DNA of 64,000 bases from Ruegeria sp. THAF33 (GTDB lineage: Bacteria; Pseudomonadota; Alphaproteobacteria; Rhodobacterales; Rhodobacteraceae): the NCBI RefSeq assembly GCF_009363615.1, contig NZ_CP045387.1:14250-78249 (forward strand), read 5' to 3'. A model generated the notes under the pieces. It did not search any database. It was not told where the DNA came from and worked only from the letters and a program-made list of their open reading frames with translations. Below are positions 44,217 through 52,539 of the stretch, piece after piece. Numbering within the stretch: the first letter of the stretch is position 1; each line of letters begins with the position of its first letter. Both the position numbers and the translations under genes were made by a program.

Positions 44217-45377
44217 ATGGCCCTTGATAAAGATACCCTTTCCCAGTTTCTCGACGCGCTCGACCGCTTCGTGAAAGAGCGACTAATCCCTTACGAGGAT
44301 CGCGTCGCCGACGAGGATGTGATTCCGCCGATGCTGGTCGATGAAATCCGCATGATGGGCCTTTTCGGCATGTCGATCCCGGAAGATTTCGGCGGGCTCG
44401 GCTTGTCGATGATAGAGGAAGTGCAAGCCGCTTTCGTTCTTGGCCAGGCTTCGCCTGCGTTCCGGTCGCTAGTTGGCACCAACAACGGGATCGGCTCTCA
44501 GGGAATCATCATCGATGGAACCGACGAGCAGAAGGCGCAGTATCTACCAGCTCTCGCGTCCGGAGATATGATCGCATCCTTCGCCCTAACCGAGCCAGAT
44601 GCTGGGTCGGATGCTGGCAGTCTGCGCACTACGGCGCGGCGTGACGGTAACGATTTCCTTCTGAACGGCACGAAACGCTACATTACCAATGCACCGCGTG
44701 CCGATCTATTCACGGTTTTTGCCCGGACCAATCCAGAGGCGGAAGGTTCTGCCGGCGTAAGCGCCTTTCTCGTCGAGGCAGGGACGCCAGGCATAACGCT
44801 TGGCCAGCCTGACAGGAAGATGGGGCAGAAGGGCTCGCACACATGCGACGTCATCCTTGACAATGTCCGCGTGCCTGCCGCGAACATTATCGGCGGGCCG
44901 GACCGTCTGAACAAGGGCTTTAAGACAGCAATGAAAGTCCTTGACCGGGGCCGACTGCATATTTCTGCCGTCTGTGTGGGCGCCGCCGAACGGCTGATCC
45001 GTGACAGCCTATCCTATGCGATGGAACGCAAACAATTCGGTGAACCCATCGCTGAAAAGCAACTGATCCAAGCCATGCTGGCTGACAGTCGCGCCGAGGC
45101 CTTCGCAGCGCGTTGCATGATCGAAGAAACAGCACGCCGCAAGGACGCTGGTCAGAACGTGTCGACTGATGCTGCCTGCTGCAAGATGTTTGCCAGTGAG
45201 ATGGTAGGTCGAGTGGCCGATCGCGCAGTGCAAATCCACGGCGGTGCAGGATACATGGCCGAATATGCGGTCGAGCGCTTCTATCGCGATGTGCGTCTCT
45301 TCCGCATCTACGAGGGGACAACCCAGATTCAGCAAATACTGATCGCGCGGAATATGATCCGCACTGCAGCAGCTTAA
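44217..45377 (+). CDS. Acyl-CoA dehydrogenase, probable adipyl-CoA dehydrogenase
   Basis: A 386-residue FAD-dependent acyl-CoA dehydrogenase: SFALTEPDAGSDAGSL, KRYITNAP, KMGQKGSHTCDVILDNVRVP, GGPDRLNKGFKTAMKVLDRG, then YRDVRLFRIYEGTTQIQQ, with the catalytic base Glu in the RIYEGT stretch. It would oxidise adipyl-CoA to the 2,3-enoyl-CoA and pass electrons to the EtfAB pair encoded at 32119-33797. It lies between the IclR and alcohol dehydrogenase genes in the plus-strand arm. Glutaryl-CoA dehydrogenases share the fold, but no decarboxylating signature could be judged by eye. Confidence 0.88.
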   Translation: MALDKDTLSQFLDALDRFVKERLIPYEDRVADEDVIPPMLVDEIRMMGLFGMSIPEDFGGLGLSMIEEVQAAFVLGQASPAFRSLVGTNNGIGSQGIIIDGTDEQKAQYLPALASGDMIASFALTEPDAGSDAGSLRTTARRDGNDFLLNGTKRYITNAPRADLFTVFARTNPEAEGSAGVSAFLVEAGTPGITLGQPDRKMGQKGSHTCDVILDNVRVPAANIIGGPDRLNKGFKTAMKVLDRGRLHISAVCVGAAERLIRDSLSYAMERKQFGEPIAEKQLIQAMLADSRAEAFAARCMIEETARRKDAGQNVSTDAACCKMFASEMVGRVADRAVQIHGGAGYMAEYAVERFYRDVRLFRIYEGTTQIQQILIARNMIRTAAA

Positions 45378-45395
45378 CAGGAGCGAAGACAAACT

Positions 45396-46550
45396 ATGGA
45401 CTTCAATTTCCTTTCCACCCCGAGGATCGTCTGCGAGAGCGGTGGGCTTGGCCGGATCGGCAGCCTGATGCAAGATTTGTCTTGCACCCGTGCGCTGGTC
45501 GTGACGGACCCGGGCATATTGGCCTGTGGTTTTGCGGACGAGGCAGCCGCCTCACTTAGGGCTGCTGGCATCGAGGTTGAGATTTTTCATAAAGTCGAAG
45601 CGGACCCCCCGATCGCTGTCGTCGAGGCCGCGGTAGAGGTCGCGCGGGCCTTTGGTGCTGACGGAATCATCGGACTTGGCGGCGGCAGTTCACTGGACAC
45701 TGCCAAGGTCATCGCAGCGGCGGTAGCCAACGATCAACCGATTACGGACATGATCGGGATTAATCAGGTCACCGATAAACGCTTGCCACTGATCCAGGTG
45801 CCAACCACGGCAGGGACCGGATCAGAGGTAACATGGGTGTCCGTGCTGACTTCGGAAAGCCACGAAAAAAAAGCGGTATATGCACCGCAGCTTCTGCCTG
45901 ACGTTGCCTTGCTAGATGCAAAGCTAACATTGGGAATGCCTCGTCACATCACAGCGGCCACGGCGTTAGACGCAATGGTTCACGCCATTGAGGCAGTAAC
46001 CAGTCGCACCAGAAAGAATCCCATTTCCGATGGAATGGCGGACAAAGCGCTGGTGCTTCTCGGTCAGAACTTACCAATCGTCATGGAAACGCCTTCGGAC
46101 CTGTCAGCGCGAGAGGCCATGCTGTTGGGGGCGACACTGGCTGGGATGGCCTTCATTAATGCCAGCGTGGGGGCGATTCATGCCTTGTCATACCCACTTG
46201 GAACAGGTTTCAAGGTTCCTCACGGGCACGCAAACGCTCTGGTCGCAGGACCAGTGATGAGGTTCAACATGCCCGTTGCAGAAGCTGAATATGCTCGTCT
46301 ATCGCGGTTACTACTGCCCTCGCGGCCTTTCAACTCTGATGCGGCTGCGGCCCATGGCCTGATCGACGAGATGGAACGGATGCTAGTCGAAAGCGGACTT
46401 GAGTCTCGACTTTCTGGTGTCGGAGTGACCGAGGCAGCCATTCCCGGAATGGCTAATGAGGTCGTGACCGGTATCACGCGATTGCTGGAGACCAACCCGC
46501 GCGACATGACAGCCGAAGATGTGTCGCGCCTCTATCAGGAGGCGCTTTGA
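45396..46550 (+). CDS. Iron-containing alcohol dehydrogenase, probable 6-hydroxyhexanoate dehydrogenase
   Basis: A 384-residue group III (Fe-type) alcohol dehydrogenase: GLGGGSSLDTAKVIA for NAD, then the metal region DAMVHAIEAVTSR and HALSYPLGTGFKVPHGHANAL, containing the conserved His ligands. It would oxidise 6-hydroxyhexanoate to 6-oxohexanoate. In described Acinetobacter pathways this step uses a zinc alcohol dehydrogenase (ChnD), so an Fe-type enzyme would be a non-orthologous replacement. The stop overlaps the CoA-transferase start by one base (TGATG), so the two are coupled. Function is inferred from context; other primary alcohols remain possible. Confidence 0.85.
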   Translation: MDFNFLSTPRIVCESGGLGRIGSLMQDLSCTRALVVTDPGILACGFADEAAASLRAAGIEVEIFHKVEADPPIAVVEAAVEVARAFGADGIIGLGGGSSLDTAKVIAAAVANDQPITDMIGINQVTDKRLPLIQVPTTAGTGSEVTWVSVLTSESHEKKAVYAPQLLPDVALLDAKLTLGMPRHITAATALDAMVHAIEAVTSRTRKNPISDGMADKALVLLGQNLPIVMETPSDLSAREAMLLGATLAGMAFINASVGAIHALSYPLGTGFKVPHGHANALVAGPVMRFNMPVAEAEYARLSRLLLPSRPFNSDAAAAHGLIDEMERMLVESGLESRLSGVGVTEAAIPGMANEVVTGITRLLETNPRDMTAEDVSRLYQEAL

Positions 46551-47752
46551 TGGCTGGCTCATTGGACGGGATCAAGGTGGTCGACCTCAGCCGCGTGCTG
46601 GGCGGGCCTTACTGCACCCAAATGCTTGCGGATCATGGCGCTGAGGTCATCAAGGTGGAGCCGCCTCTGGGCGACGAGACCCGCAGTTGGGGCCCGCCTT
46701 TCAATGATGAACTCAGCGCTTATTTCTCTGGCGCCAACCGCAACAAGCGGTCCATCGCTATCGATCTGCAGCAACCGGAAGGGCGCGACCTGATTTTGCG
46801 GTTTCTTCAGGATGCGGATGTTTTAGTTCACAATTTTAAGTCTGGTACTCTTGAAAAATGGGGGCTTGGTTATGCTGATGTTCTCAGGGCACGTTTTCCT
46901 AGACTGGTACTCTGCCATGTGACTGGATTTGGTTCCGATGGCCCACTTGGCGGTTTTCCCGGCTATGACGCCGTGGTACAAGCTATGACGGGCCTCATGA
47001 GCATCAACGGCAATCCCTCCGAAGGCCCGACACGCATGGGTACGCCCATCGTGGACATCGGCACCGGTCTGATCGCCTGTAACGCTATTCTCGCCGCACT
47101 TTTGGAACGGGGCCGGTCCGGATTGGGCCAAGCCATCGAAGTGCCGCTATATGATTGCGCGATCAGCATGATGCATCCCCAAGCGGCTAATTCCCTCATG
47201 TCCGGACAGATACCAATGGCGACCGGCAATGGGCATCCAAATATCGTACCATACGACATGTTCGAAACAAGTAATGGCAAACTCTATCTGGCTATCGGTA
47301 ACAATGGTCAGTTCGCAAAACTCTGTGACGTGCTTGGCCTACCTGAGGTGCCCTGCGATCCACGATTTGCCGACAATGCCGCGCGTCTTGCGCATCGGTC
47401 AGAGATGACAGAGGTCTTGTCAGAGTGCCTGGTGCAACATGACGCCTTCAAACTTGAGCCGGTGCTTTTGAAAGCTGGGATTCCCGCCGGAGTCGTTCGG
47501 AATGTGAATGAAGCGTTGGAGCATCCACACACCCGACATCGCGGCATGGTGGTATCAGTTGGCACCTACCGCGGCACCGGCGTGCCAGCACGCTTGTCGC
47601 GTACCCCCGGAGCGGTTCGCGCGGCACCGCCTCGCTTCGGGCAGCATAGTAGGGAGTTGCTTAGCGAGGCTGGACTGACAGAAGCTGAAATCGATAGATT
47701 GACTCAAGCGAATATCGTTCGAGAAGAACCGCGGATGCGCGAGACGACCTAA
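46550..47752 (+). CDS. CaiB/BaiF class III CoA-transferase, probable adipate CoA-transferase
   Basis: A 400-residue class III CoA-transferase: LDGIKVVDLSRVLGGPYCTQ, VIKVEPPLGDETRSWGPPF, NRNKRSIAIDLQ, GFPGYDAVVQAMTGLMS, and MGTPIVDIGTGL, with the catalytic Asp in VDIGTG. These enzymes move CoA between carboxylic acids, with a donor such as succinyl-CoA. Here it would activate adipate, using the succinyl-CoA formed at the end of the pathway. Known adipate routes often use class I transferases (DcaIJ) or ligases, so this is an alternative solution. The ATG at 46550 shares one base with the previous stop; an overlapping TTG at 46547 is less likely. Confidence 0.85.
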   Translation: MAGSLDGIKVVDLSRVLGGPYCTQMLADHGAEVIKVEPPLGDETRSWGPPFNDELSAYFSGANRNKRSIAIDLQQPEGRDLILRFLQDADVLVHNFKSGTLEKWGLGYADVLRARFPRLVLCHVTGFGSDGPLGGFPGYDAVVQAMTGLMSINGNPSEGPTRMGTPIVDIGTGLIACNAILAALLERGRSGLGQAIEVPLYDCAISMMHPQAANSLMSGQIPMATGNGHPNIVPYDMFETSNGKLYLAIGNNGQFAKLCDVLGLPEVPCDPRFADNAARLAHRSEMTEVLSECLVQHDAFKLEPVLLKAGIPAGVVRNVNEALEHPHTRHRGMVVSVGTYRGTGVPARLSRTPGAVRAAPPRFGQHSRELLSEAGLTEAEIDRLTQANIVREEPRMRETT

Positions 47753-47804
47753 GCCGAAATTTCAGCTCAAGCGGACGATCGTGAAAAAGTTCAGGGAGGC
47801 CAAG

Positions 47805-48686
47805 ATGGAAAGACTGCTCATATCACCGGACCGGATACCCGAATGGATTCCCGGCACGACTACGTTGGACAGTTCCGGGTGCAACTGGAACGGCATTACC
47901 CTGAAGGGCTATCGTTATGAGCGACAAGACGCGGCAATTCCCCCCATGCGCGACTATATGATTGTTGCATATGATGGCGCGCCAACCACTATGCGCCGCA
48001 CGAGTGGCGGCCCATGGCAAAGCGCGCGCGTAGAGAAAGGTAGGATTTCCTTGCTCACGCGTGCAGAGGAATCCACTTGGAGTTGGTCCGAGCCTATCAC
48101 GGTTAGACACGTCTATCTCAGTCACAGTGAACTCGAAAACACGGCCCTTTCGGTCTTTGATCGTGACCCGAAGTCCATTGAGATCAATGATTGTCTGTCT
48201 GCGAAGGACCCCTGTATCCTGAACTGCATCCAATTGCTAGAGAATGAGCTAAAGAACGGTGGAATCGGCCAGAGATTGATCATCGACGCCCTGCGCATCC
48301 AGATCGCCGTTCACCTTCTGCGTCAGTACGCCAAGGTCTCTTTGACCAGCGACGCAAACTCGAACTTCAGCCCTGCTCAAAGGCAGAGAATCATCGATCT
48401 CGTTGAAAGCTGCTTAGGTGAAAACCTCAGTCTGGAAGACATGGCCGCATCTATCGGTTTCAGCCAGTTTCACTTTTCGCGTCAGTTCAAGGCGGAGTTT
48501 GGGTTGGCACCGTATGCATATGTTTTGCGCAAGCGAATATCGAAGGCCCAGGAGATGCTGAGAAAGGGTAATGCCCCCCTGAAAGTGGTCGCGCTTGACT
48601 GCGGTTTTGCAGATCAGAGTCATTTTAGTCGAACTTTTCGAAAAATGACAGGCGCGACCCCCGCCGAATTCCGGCGCATGGCATAA
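47805..48686 (+). CDS. AraC-family transcriptional regulator
   Basis: A regulator of about 293 residues. The C-terminal 100 residues hold two HTH units: SLEDMAASIGFSQFHFSRQF and APLKVVALDCGFADQSHFSR followed by KMTGATPAEFRR, the AraC signature. The N-terminal part has no obvious cupin motif and probably senses the inducer. GGGAGG lies about six bases before the ATG at 47805, so the upstream GTG at 47781 is less likely. AraC-type ChnR activates cyclohexanol genes in Acinetobacter, and this protein may have a similar role, giving the cluster two regulators. It follows the CoA-transferase gene by 52 bases. Confidence 0.87.
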   Translation: MERLLISPDRIPEWIPGTTTLDSSGCNWNGITLKGYRYERQDAAIPPMRDYMIVAYDGAPTTMRRTSGGPWQSARVEKGRISLLTRAEESTWSWSEPITVRHVYLSHSELENTALSVFDRDPKSIEINDCLSAKDPCILNCIQLLENELKNGGIGQRLIIDALRIQIAVHLLRQYAKVSLTSDANSNFSPAQRQRIIDLVESCLGENLSLEDMAASIGFSQFHFSRQFKAEFGLAPYAYVLRKRISKAQEMLRKGNAPLKVVALDCGFADQSHFSRTFRKMTGATPAEFRRMA

Positions 48687-48759
48687 TGACCGGAAAACTA
48701 TTCCTTCCTATCGCTGTCACGCACCAGAGACAAAGAAATGTTGAGCCCGTAACGCTGCA

Positions 48760-49218
48760 ATGAATGTACCAGAAACAGAATTTAAACCACGATTTGCCTT
48801 CGAACGCAGGATTTTCTTTGGCGACTGTGACCAGCTGGGAATCGCCTTTACTGGCCGGATTACGAATTTCGCGCTGGAAGCGATCGAGACTTTCTGGGAC
48901 GATTTGCTTTCAGGCCGGGGCTGGCTTTTTCTACTCACGGAAAGAAACACGGCCATGCCTTTTGTCTCTATGGACCTACAATTCCATGCGCCGGTGAAAG
49001 CAGGCGCGAACCTAGCATGCGAGGTCTATGTGGTCCATGTCGGGGAAAGTTCAGTTGGTCTAAAAGTTGTCGGCCGTCAGCATGACTTGATTTGCTTCGA
49101 ATGCGAAACGAAGTCAGTTTTCCGAGATGCTTCAACATTTGGTAAAGTCAAAATTGAAAGCTCAATTCGGCAGATTTTGCTCGCGGAAGTGGGTTCGGAA
49201 AATCAAACAGTGAGCTAG
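48760..49218 (+). CDS. Hotdog-fold acyl-CoA thioesterase
   Basis: A 152-residue single hotdog domain of the 4-hydroxybenzoyl-CoA thioesterase/YbgC type: RRIFFGDCDQLGIAFTGR places an Asp in the usual active-site loop, followed by the long helix ITNFALEAIETFWDDLL, then MDLQFHAPVKAGANLACEVY. It probably hydrolyses an acyl-CoA, either as a safety valve for trapped pathway intermediates or to recycle CoA. It is the last cargo gene on the plus strand, 73 bases after the AraC gene. Specificity cannot be read from sequence. Confidence 0.8.
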   Translation: MNVPETEFKPRFAFERRIFFGDCDQLGIAFTGRITNFALEAIETFWDDLLSGRGWLFLLTERNTAMPFVSMDLQFHAPVKAGANLACEVYVVHVGESSVGLKVVGRQHDLICFECETKSVFRDASTFGKVKIESSIRQILLAEVGSENQTVS

Positions 49219-49224
49219 GCCTGT

Positions 49225-49316
49225 AGGCTTTGGAGACAGCAAAGCCTGTGCAAAACGATCTCATGTAAGGGAACACAAGAAAAAGCCAGAGAAAGGGAAG
49301 CCCGGGTGCCGGGCTT
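49225..49316 (+). other. Paired stem-loops in the leader of the ParB-like gene
   Basis: AGGCTTTG (49225-49232) pairs with CAAAGCCT (49240-49247), and AAGCCCGG (49298-49305) pairs with CCGGGCTT (49309-49316) across a three-base loop. They lie between the thioesterase stop and the ParB-like start. The first may end the cargo transcript, though no T-tract follows; the second belongs to the backbone leader, which continues with GATAGAGAGAGG. Confidence 0.45.
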
Positions 49317-49367
49317 GAAAGGATAGAGAGAGGCTCTTCCGGGTCCGGCGTGACAAGGACCCTGACC

Positions 49368-51539
49368 ATGGCCAAGACCACAACCCGCCCGAAACCCGCC
49401 ACTGCGAAGAAAACCGAAGCCACTGAGTTGTCCGTGCCTGGCGGCGGGACCGACATCCGGATGATCCCGCTCGACCAGTTGGAGCCGAGCCCGCTCAACG
49501 TTCGAAAAGTTGCGGCCAGCGCCAGCGACGATGCTGAGCTCCTCGTCAGTATCCGCGAGACCGGAATTAAACAGAATCTGGTGGTTCATGCGCTGTCAGA
49601 GACACGTTTTGCAGTCGATGCCGGCGGTCGTCGCCTCAAGGCGCTGAAGCAGCTCGCTGAGGACAGCGTCATCCCCGCCGATCACCCCGTGCCCTGCCTC
49701 GTCGATGATAAGCGCAACGCCATCCTTACTTCTGCAACTGAAAACCTCCAGCGCGCGGCGATGCACCCCGCCGACCAGTTCGAGGCTTTTGAGGCGATGA
49801 TCGCCGAGGGCCGCAGCGAAGACGAGATCGCGCTCAAATTCGGCGTCTCCGTCGACCTGGTGCGCCGCCGCCTCAAACTCGCCCGTGTCGCGCCCGAGAT
49901 CATCGAGCAGTTCCGCGCGGGTGATCTGACCCTTGAATGCGTGATGGCTTTCACACTGACCGACGACCATGATCGCCAGCTGGCGGTCTGGAACGCAGTG
50001 AAGGGCGGCTATCACATCCATCCGCAAAGCATCAAACGCCATCTTACCGAGACCGCCCATTCGGCGAACTCGGCCATCGGGCGCTTTGTCGGCATTGAGG
50101 CCTATGAGGCGGCGGGTGGTGTTCTGCTGCGCGATCTCTTCGACGACCGCGCCAGCGCCCATATGGAGAACCCCGAACTCCTAGAGCGTCTCGCCATCGA
50201 AAAGCTGCAGGCTGCGGCGAAAACCTTCGAGGGAACGTGGAAATGGGTCGAGGTGCATCTCTCGGTGGATTACGGCGCGTTTCGCAGCTTCGGGCGGGTC
50301 TATCCGCAGGACATCGACCCCGATCCGGACCTGCTCACCGAAGAAGAACGTCTCATTGCGCGCGAGGAAGAACTGGCGGCGAAGAATGACGGCGAGGACT
50401 GGACGGACGCGGAGACGGAAGAATATTATGCCATCGAGCCGCGCCTGCGCGAGATCGAGGCCCTGCAACGCGAACGGCAGCCTTACGCGGACGAAGATCG
50501 TGCCATCGCGGGCGTGGTTCTGACCATCGGTCATGACGGCGCGCTGCGTGTCGAGAAAGGCCTCGTGCGGCCAGAAGATATCCCCGCTGCGGTCGTCCCG
50601 AGCGAAAATAGTGCTGACGCGGGTGATGCCCCGTCTCCTGTCCGCCCGAACGTGACGCCGCCAACCTCCTCGACACCGGTGCCCACCTCCGACCCGGCCG
50701 CGACCTTGCGCAAGGCGAACGGGATTTCGGCGAGCCTCGCCGACGATCTGCGCGCGACGCGTCAGCATATCCTTCGGGCGCATCTGGCGGCGGATTTCGA
50801 GGTGGCGTTCGATGCGATGCTCTACGCGCTCTGCGAGCAGGCTCTGGGGCGGTCCTACAACAACGAGGCGCTCGATATCTCGATCCGGCCCTTCCAGGCG
50901 CAGAACCGCGAGGTGCTGCATTCGGATACTGTTGCCCAGAAGATGCTCGAGGCGCTGGAGCAGGGCCTCGCCACCGACTGGATTACGCTGGAGAAGCCCG
51001 AAAACTTCCGGGCGATGTCGGCGCTGCCCATTGCCGCCAAGCAGGCGCTTTTCGCCTGGGCGACGGGTCTGGCAGTCAAGCCGCAGCTTTCCTCCGACAA
51101 TCGCCCCTCCCCGATCATCGAGGAGATCGGCGCGCGTCTTGACGTCGATGTGGCGGCCTGCTGGCGCCCGACTGCTCAGAATTACTGGGGTCGGGTCAAC
51201 AAGGGGCATGCGGTCGCTACCGCGCGCAAGCTCATTGGCGACGATTACGCCGAAGATCGCAATCGCGAGCGTAAGGGCGATATCGCGGCCGCGATGGAGC
51301 GGGCCTTCGCGGAAACGGCCGGCGAGACGGAAGGGTTCGACGCCGCAACGGTTGTCAGGACGACGCGCTGGCTGCCCGACGGGATGGTGTTTGCCGGTGC
51401 GGCGGAGGCTGTTGCCGACATGGCAGGCGAAGCGCCGGAGACCGAGGAGGGGGATGTGTCCGCCGAAGATTCTCTGAGCGACGCCGAGAGCGATGAACCG
51501 TCGTCCTTGCCCGCCTTCCTCAGCGAGGATGCGGCTTGA
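49368..51539 (+). CDS. ParB/RepB-like nuclease-domain protein of the element backbone
   Basis: A 723-residue protein. Residues about 30-130 form a ParB/Srx-type domain (IPLDQLEPSPLNVRK, GIKQNLVVHAL, VDAGGRRLKALKQLAED, with the TENLQRAAMHPADQFEAF switch). HTH DEIALKFGVSVDLVRRRLKL follows at about 158-180. A long second half (about 330-723) is acidic and includes AQNYWGRVNKGHAVATARKL. No parA is nearby, and the size is about twice that of plain ParB, so it is probably a conjugative-element ParB-like regulator or nuclease rather than a simple partition protein. AAGGA precedes the ATG at 49368. Confidence 0.82.
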   Translation: MAKTTTRPKPATAKKTEATELSVPGGGTDIRMIPLDQLEPSPLNVRKVAASASDDAELLVSIRETGIKQNLVVHALSETRFAVDAGGRRLKALKQLAEDSVIPADHPVPCLVDDKRNAILTSATENLQRAAMHPADQFEAFEAMIAEGRSEDEIALKFGVSVDLVRRRLKLARVAPEIIEQFRAGDLTLECVMAFTLTDDHDRQLAVWNAVKGGYHIHPQSIKRHLTETAHSANSAIGRFVGIEAYEAAGGVLLRDLFDDRASAHMENPELLERLAIEKLQAAAKTFEGTWKWVEVHLSVDYGAFRSFGRVYPQDIDPDPDLLTEEERLIAREEELAAKNDGEDWTDAETEEYYAIEPRLREIEALQRERQPYADEDRAIAGVVLTIGHDGALRVEKGLVRPEDIPAAVVPSENSADAGDAPSPVRPNVTPPTSSTPVPTSDPAATLRKANGISASLADDLRATRQHILRAHLAADFEVAFDAMLYALCEQALGRSYNNEALDISIRPFQAQNREVLHSDTVAQKMLEALEQGLATDWITLEKPENFRAMSALPIAAKQALFAWATGLAVKPQLSSDNRPSPIIEEIGARLDVDVAACWRPTAQNYWGRVNKGHAVATARKLIGDDYAEDRNRERKGDIAAAMERAFAETAGETEGFDAATVVRTTRWLPDGMVFAGAAEAVADMAGEAPETEEGDVSAEDSLSDAESDEPSSLPAFLSEDAA

Positions 51540-51591
51540 CGAGCCGCACGCTGACCTGATCACGACATGAGCCTTGGGCCGTCCTCACATC

Positions 51592-51624
51592 GAGGGCGGC
51601 CCTTTCCGGCTGACGGGTTACCAA
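51592..51624 (+). repeat. Leader element before the DUF3768 gene
   Basis: GAGGGCGGCCCTTTCCGGCT and the following TGACGGGTTACCAA resemble 52091-52120 before the next gene, with about four differences. Both lie about 40-75 bases upstream of a start codon and outside any supported frame. Confidence 0.5.
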
Positions 51625-51665
51625 CAGCCGATATCGGATCGGCGGGCCCGTCCCGGAGATATCCC

Positions 51666-52046
51666 ATGACCACCACACTTGACCTCGATCCCGTTAAGGA
51701 AGCCGCACTCGTCGCTTCGCAGAATGACGCCTTTCGTCGCTCTATCCTTGGCAATATCCTCGTCACCGATGCCCCGCAGGGCCAGTTCGTGATGACCCGT
51801 GGCGTTGCAGCGCTTGGGCCCGATGCCCAGCTTGCTCTCACCCGCAGCGTGGCTTCATTTGACGCGTTCAACGCTGACAGCGACCCGCAAGGATGGCACG
51901 AGATGGGCGTCATCGACCTCGACGGCACGAAGGTCTGGTTCAAGATCGACCTGTACGACGTCGACTACACCTATGGCTCGCCTGAGCCCTCCGATCCTGA
52001 TCAGACGCGCCGGGTCCTGACCCTGCTTCTGCCGTCGGAATACTGA
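51666..52046 (+). CDS. DUF3768 family protein
   Basis: A 126-residue protein with VASQNDAFRRSILGNILVTD, FVMTRGVAALGPDAQLAL, FDAFNADSDPQGWHEMGVID and VWFKIDLYD, which match DUF3768, a family of unknown function typical of alphaproteobacterial plasmids and elements. CGGAG lies about 11 bases before the ATG. It is the second gene of the backbone series ParB-DUF3768-DUF6878-DUF6915. Function unknown. Confidence 0.82.
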   Translation: MTTTLDLDPVKEAALVASQNDAFRRSILGNILVTDAPQGQFVMTRGVAALGPDAQLALTRSVASFDAFNADSDPQGWHEMGVIDLDGTKVWFKIDLYDVDYTYGSPEPSDPDQTRRVLTLLLPSEY

Positions 52047-52090
52047 CGCCCCTTTTTCACCGACATCGCCACGGATCGCCCTTGCACAAA

Positions 52091-52120
52091 GGGCGGTCCT
52101 TTCGGGCTGGCGGGTTCCAA
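52091..52120 (+). repeat. Leader element before the gene at 52163
   Basis: GGGCGGTCCTTTCGGGCTGG with CGGGTTCCAA repeats the element at 51594-51624. The preceding GCCCTT (52078-52083) can pair with AAGGGC (52089-52094) in a small hairpin. Confidence 0.5.
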
Positions 52121-52162
52121 GGGGCGCGATGATCGTGTCCGGCCTGCCGCAGGAGACCAGAG

Positions 52163-52459
52163 ATGGCCAAGACACTCGACTACCAGATCACCCTCTATCC
52201 CGCACATCGCGATGGCGCCTTCGTCGTCACCCAGTTCCAGATGCTGGCGAACTACCCCGAAAAGCGCATCGAGGCCGCGGGCATGGATGATCTGATCGAC
52301 CAAGTGACGCAGTTCGCGATGGAGCACGGCGAGAGCTGCAGCGCCTCGGTGCGCTGCCTCGCTCCGCGCAAACCGCCGGGGTTCAAGCGCGCGACCGAGA
52401 ATTTGTATTTCAACCTGGTTGACCGGACGGCTGAGAAACGCGGCGACGCTGCGGCCTGA
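52163..52459 (+). CDS. Small protein of unknown function
   Basis: A 98-residue protein, MAKTLDYQITLYPAHRDGAF onward, with an alternating strand-helix pattern and a late helix (LIDQVTQFAMEHGESCS). AGGAG lies 11 bases before the ATG. The family is not recognised. It is embedded among the DUF3768, DUF6878 and DUF6915 genes on the same strand, with the same type of leader, which supports it as a genuine backbone gene. Confidence 0.65.
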   Translation: MAKTLDYQITLYPAHRDGAFVVTQFQMLANYPEKRIEAAGMDDLIDQVTQFAMEHGESCSASVRCLAPRKPPGFKRATENLYFNLVDRTAEKRGDAAA

Positions 52460-52539
52460 AGCCCCCCAAAGGAAACCTCCGGGGCGCGGCCTGCAAGACG
52501 GTCGCCCTCACCCTCCCTCAATTCCAAAGGACCGAAGAT

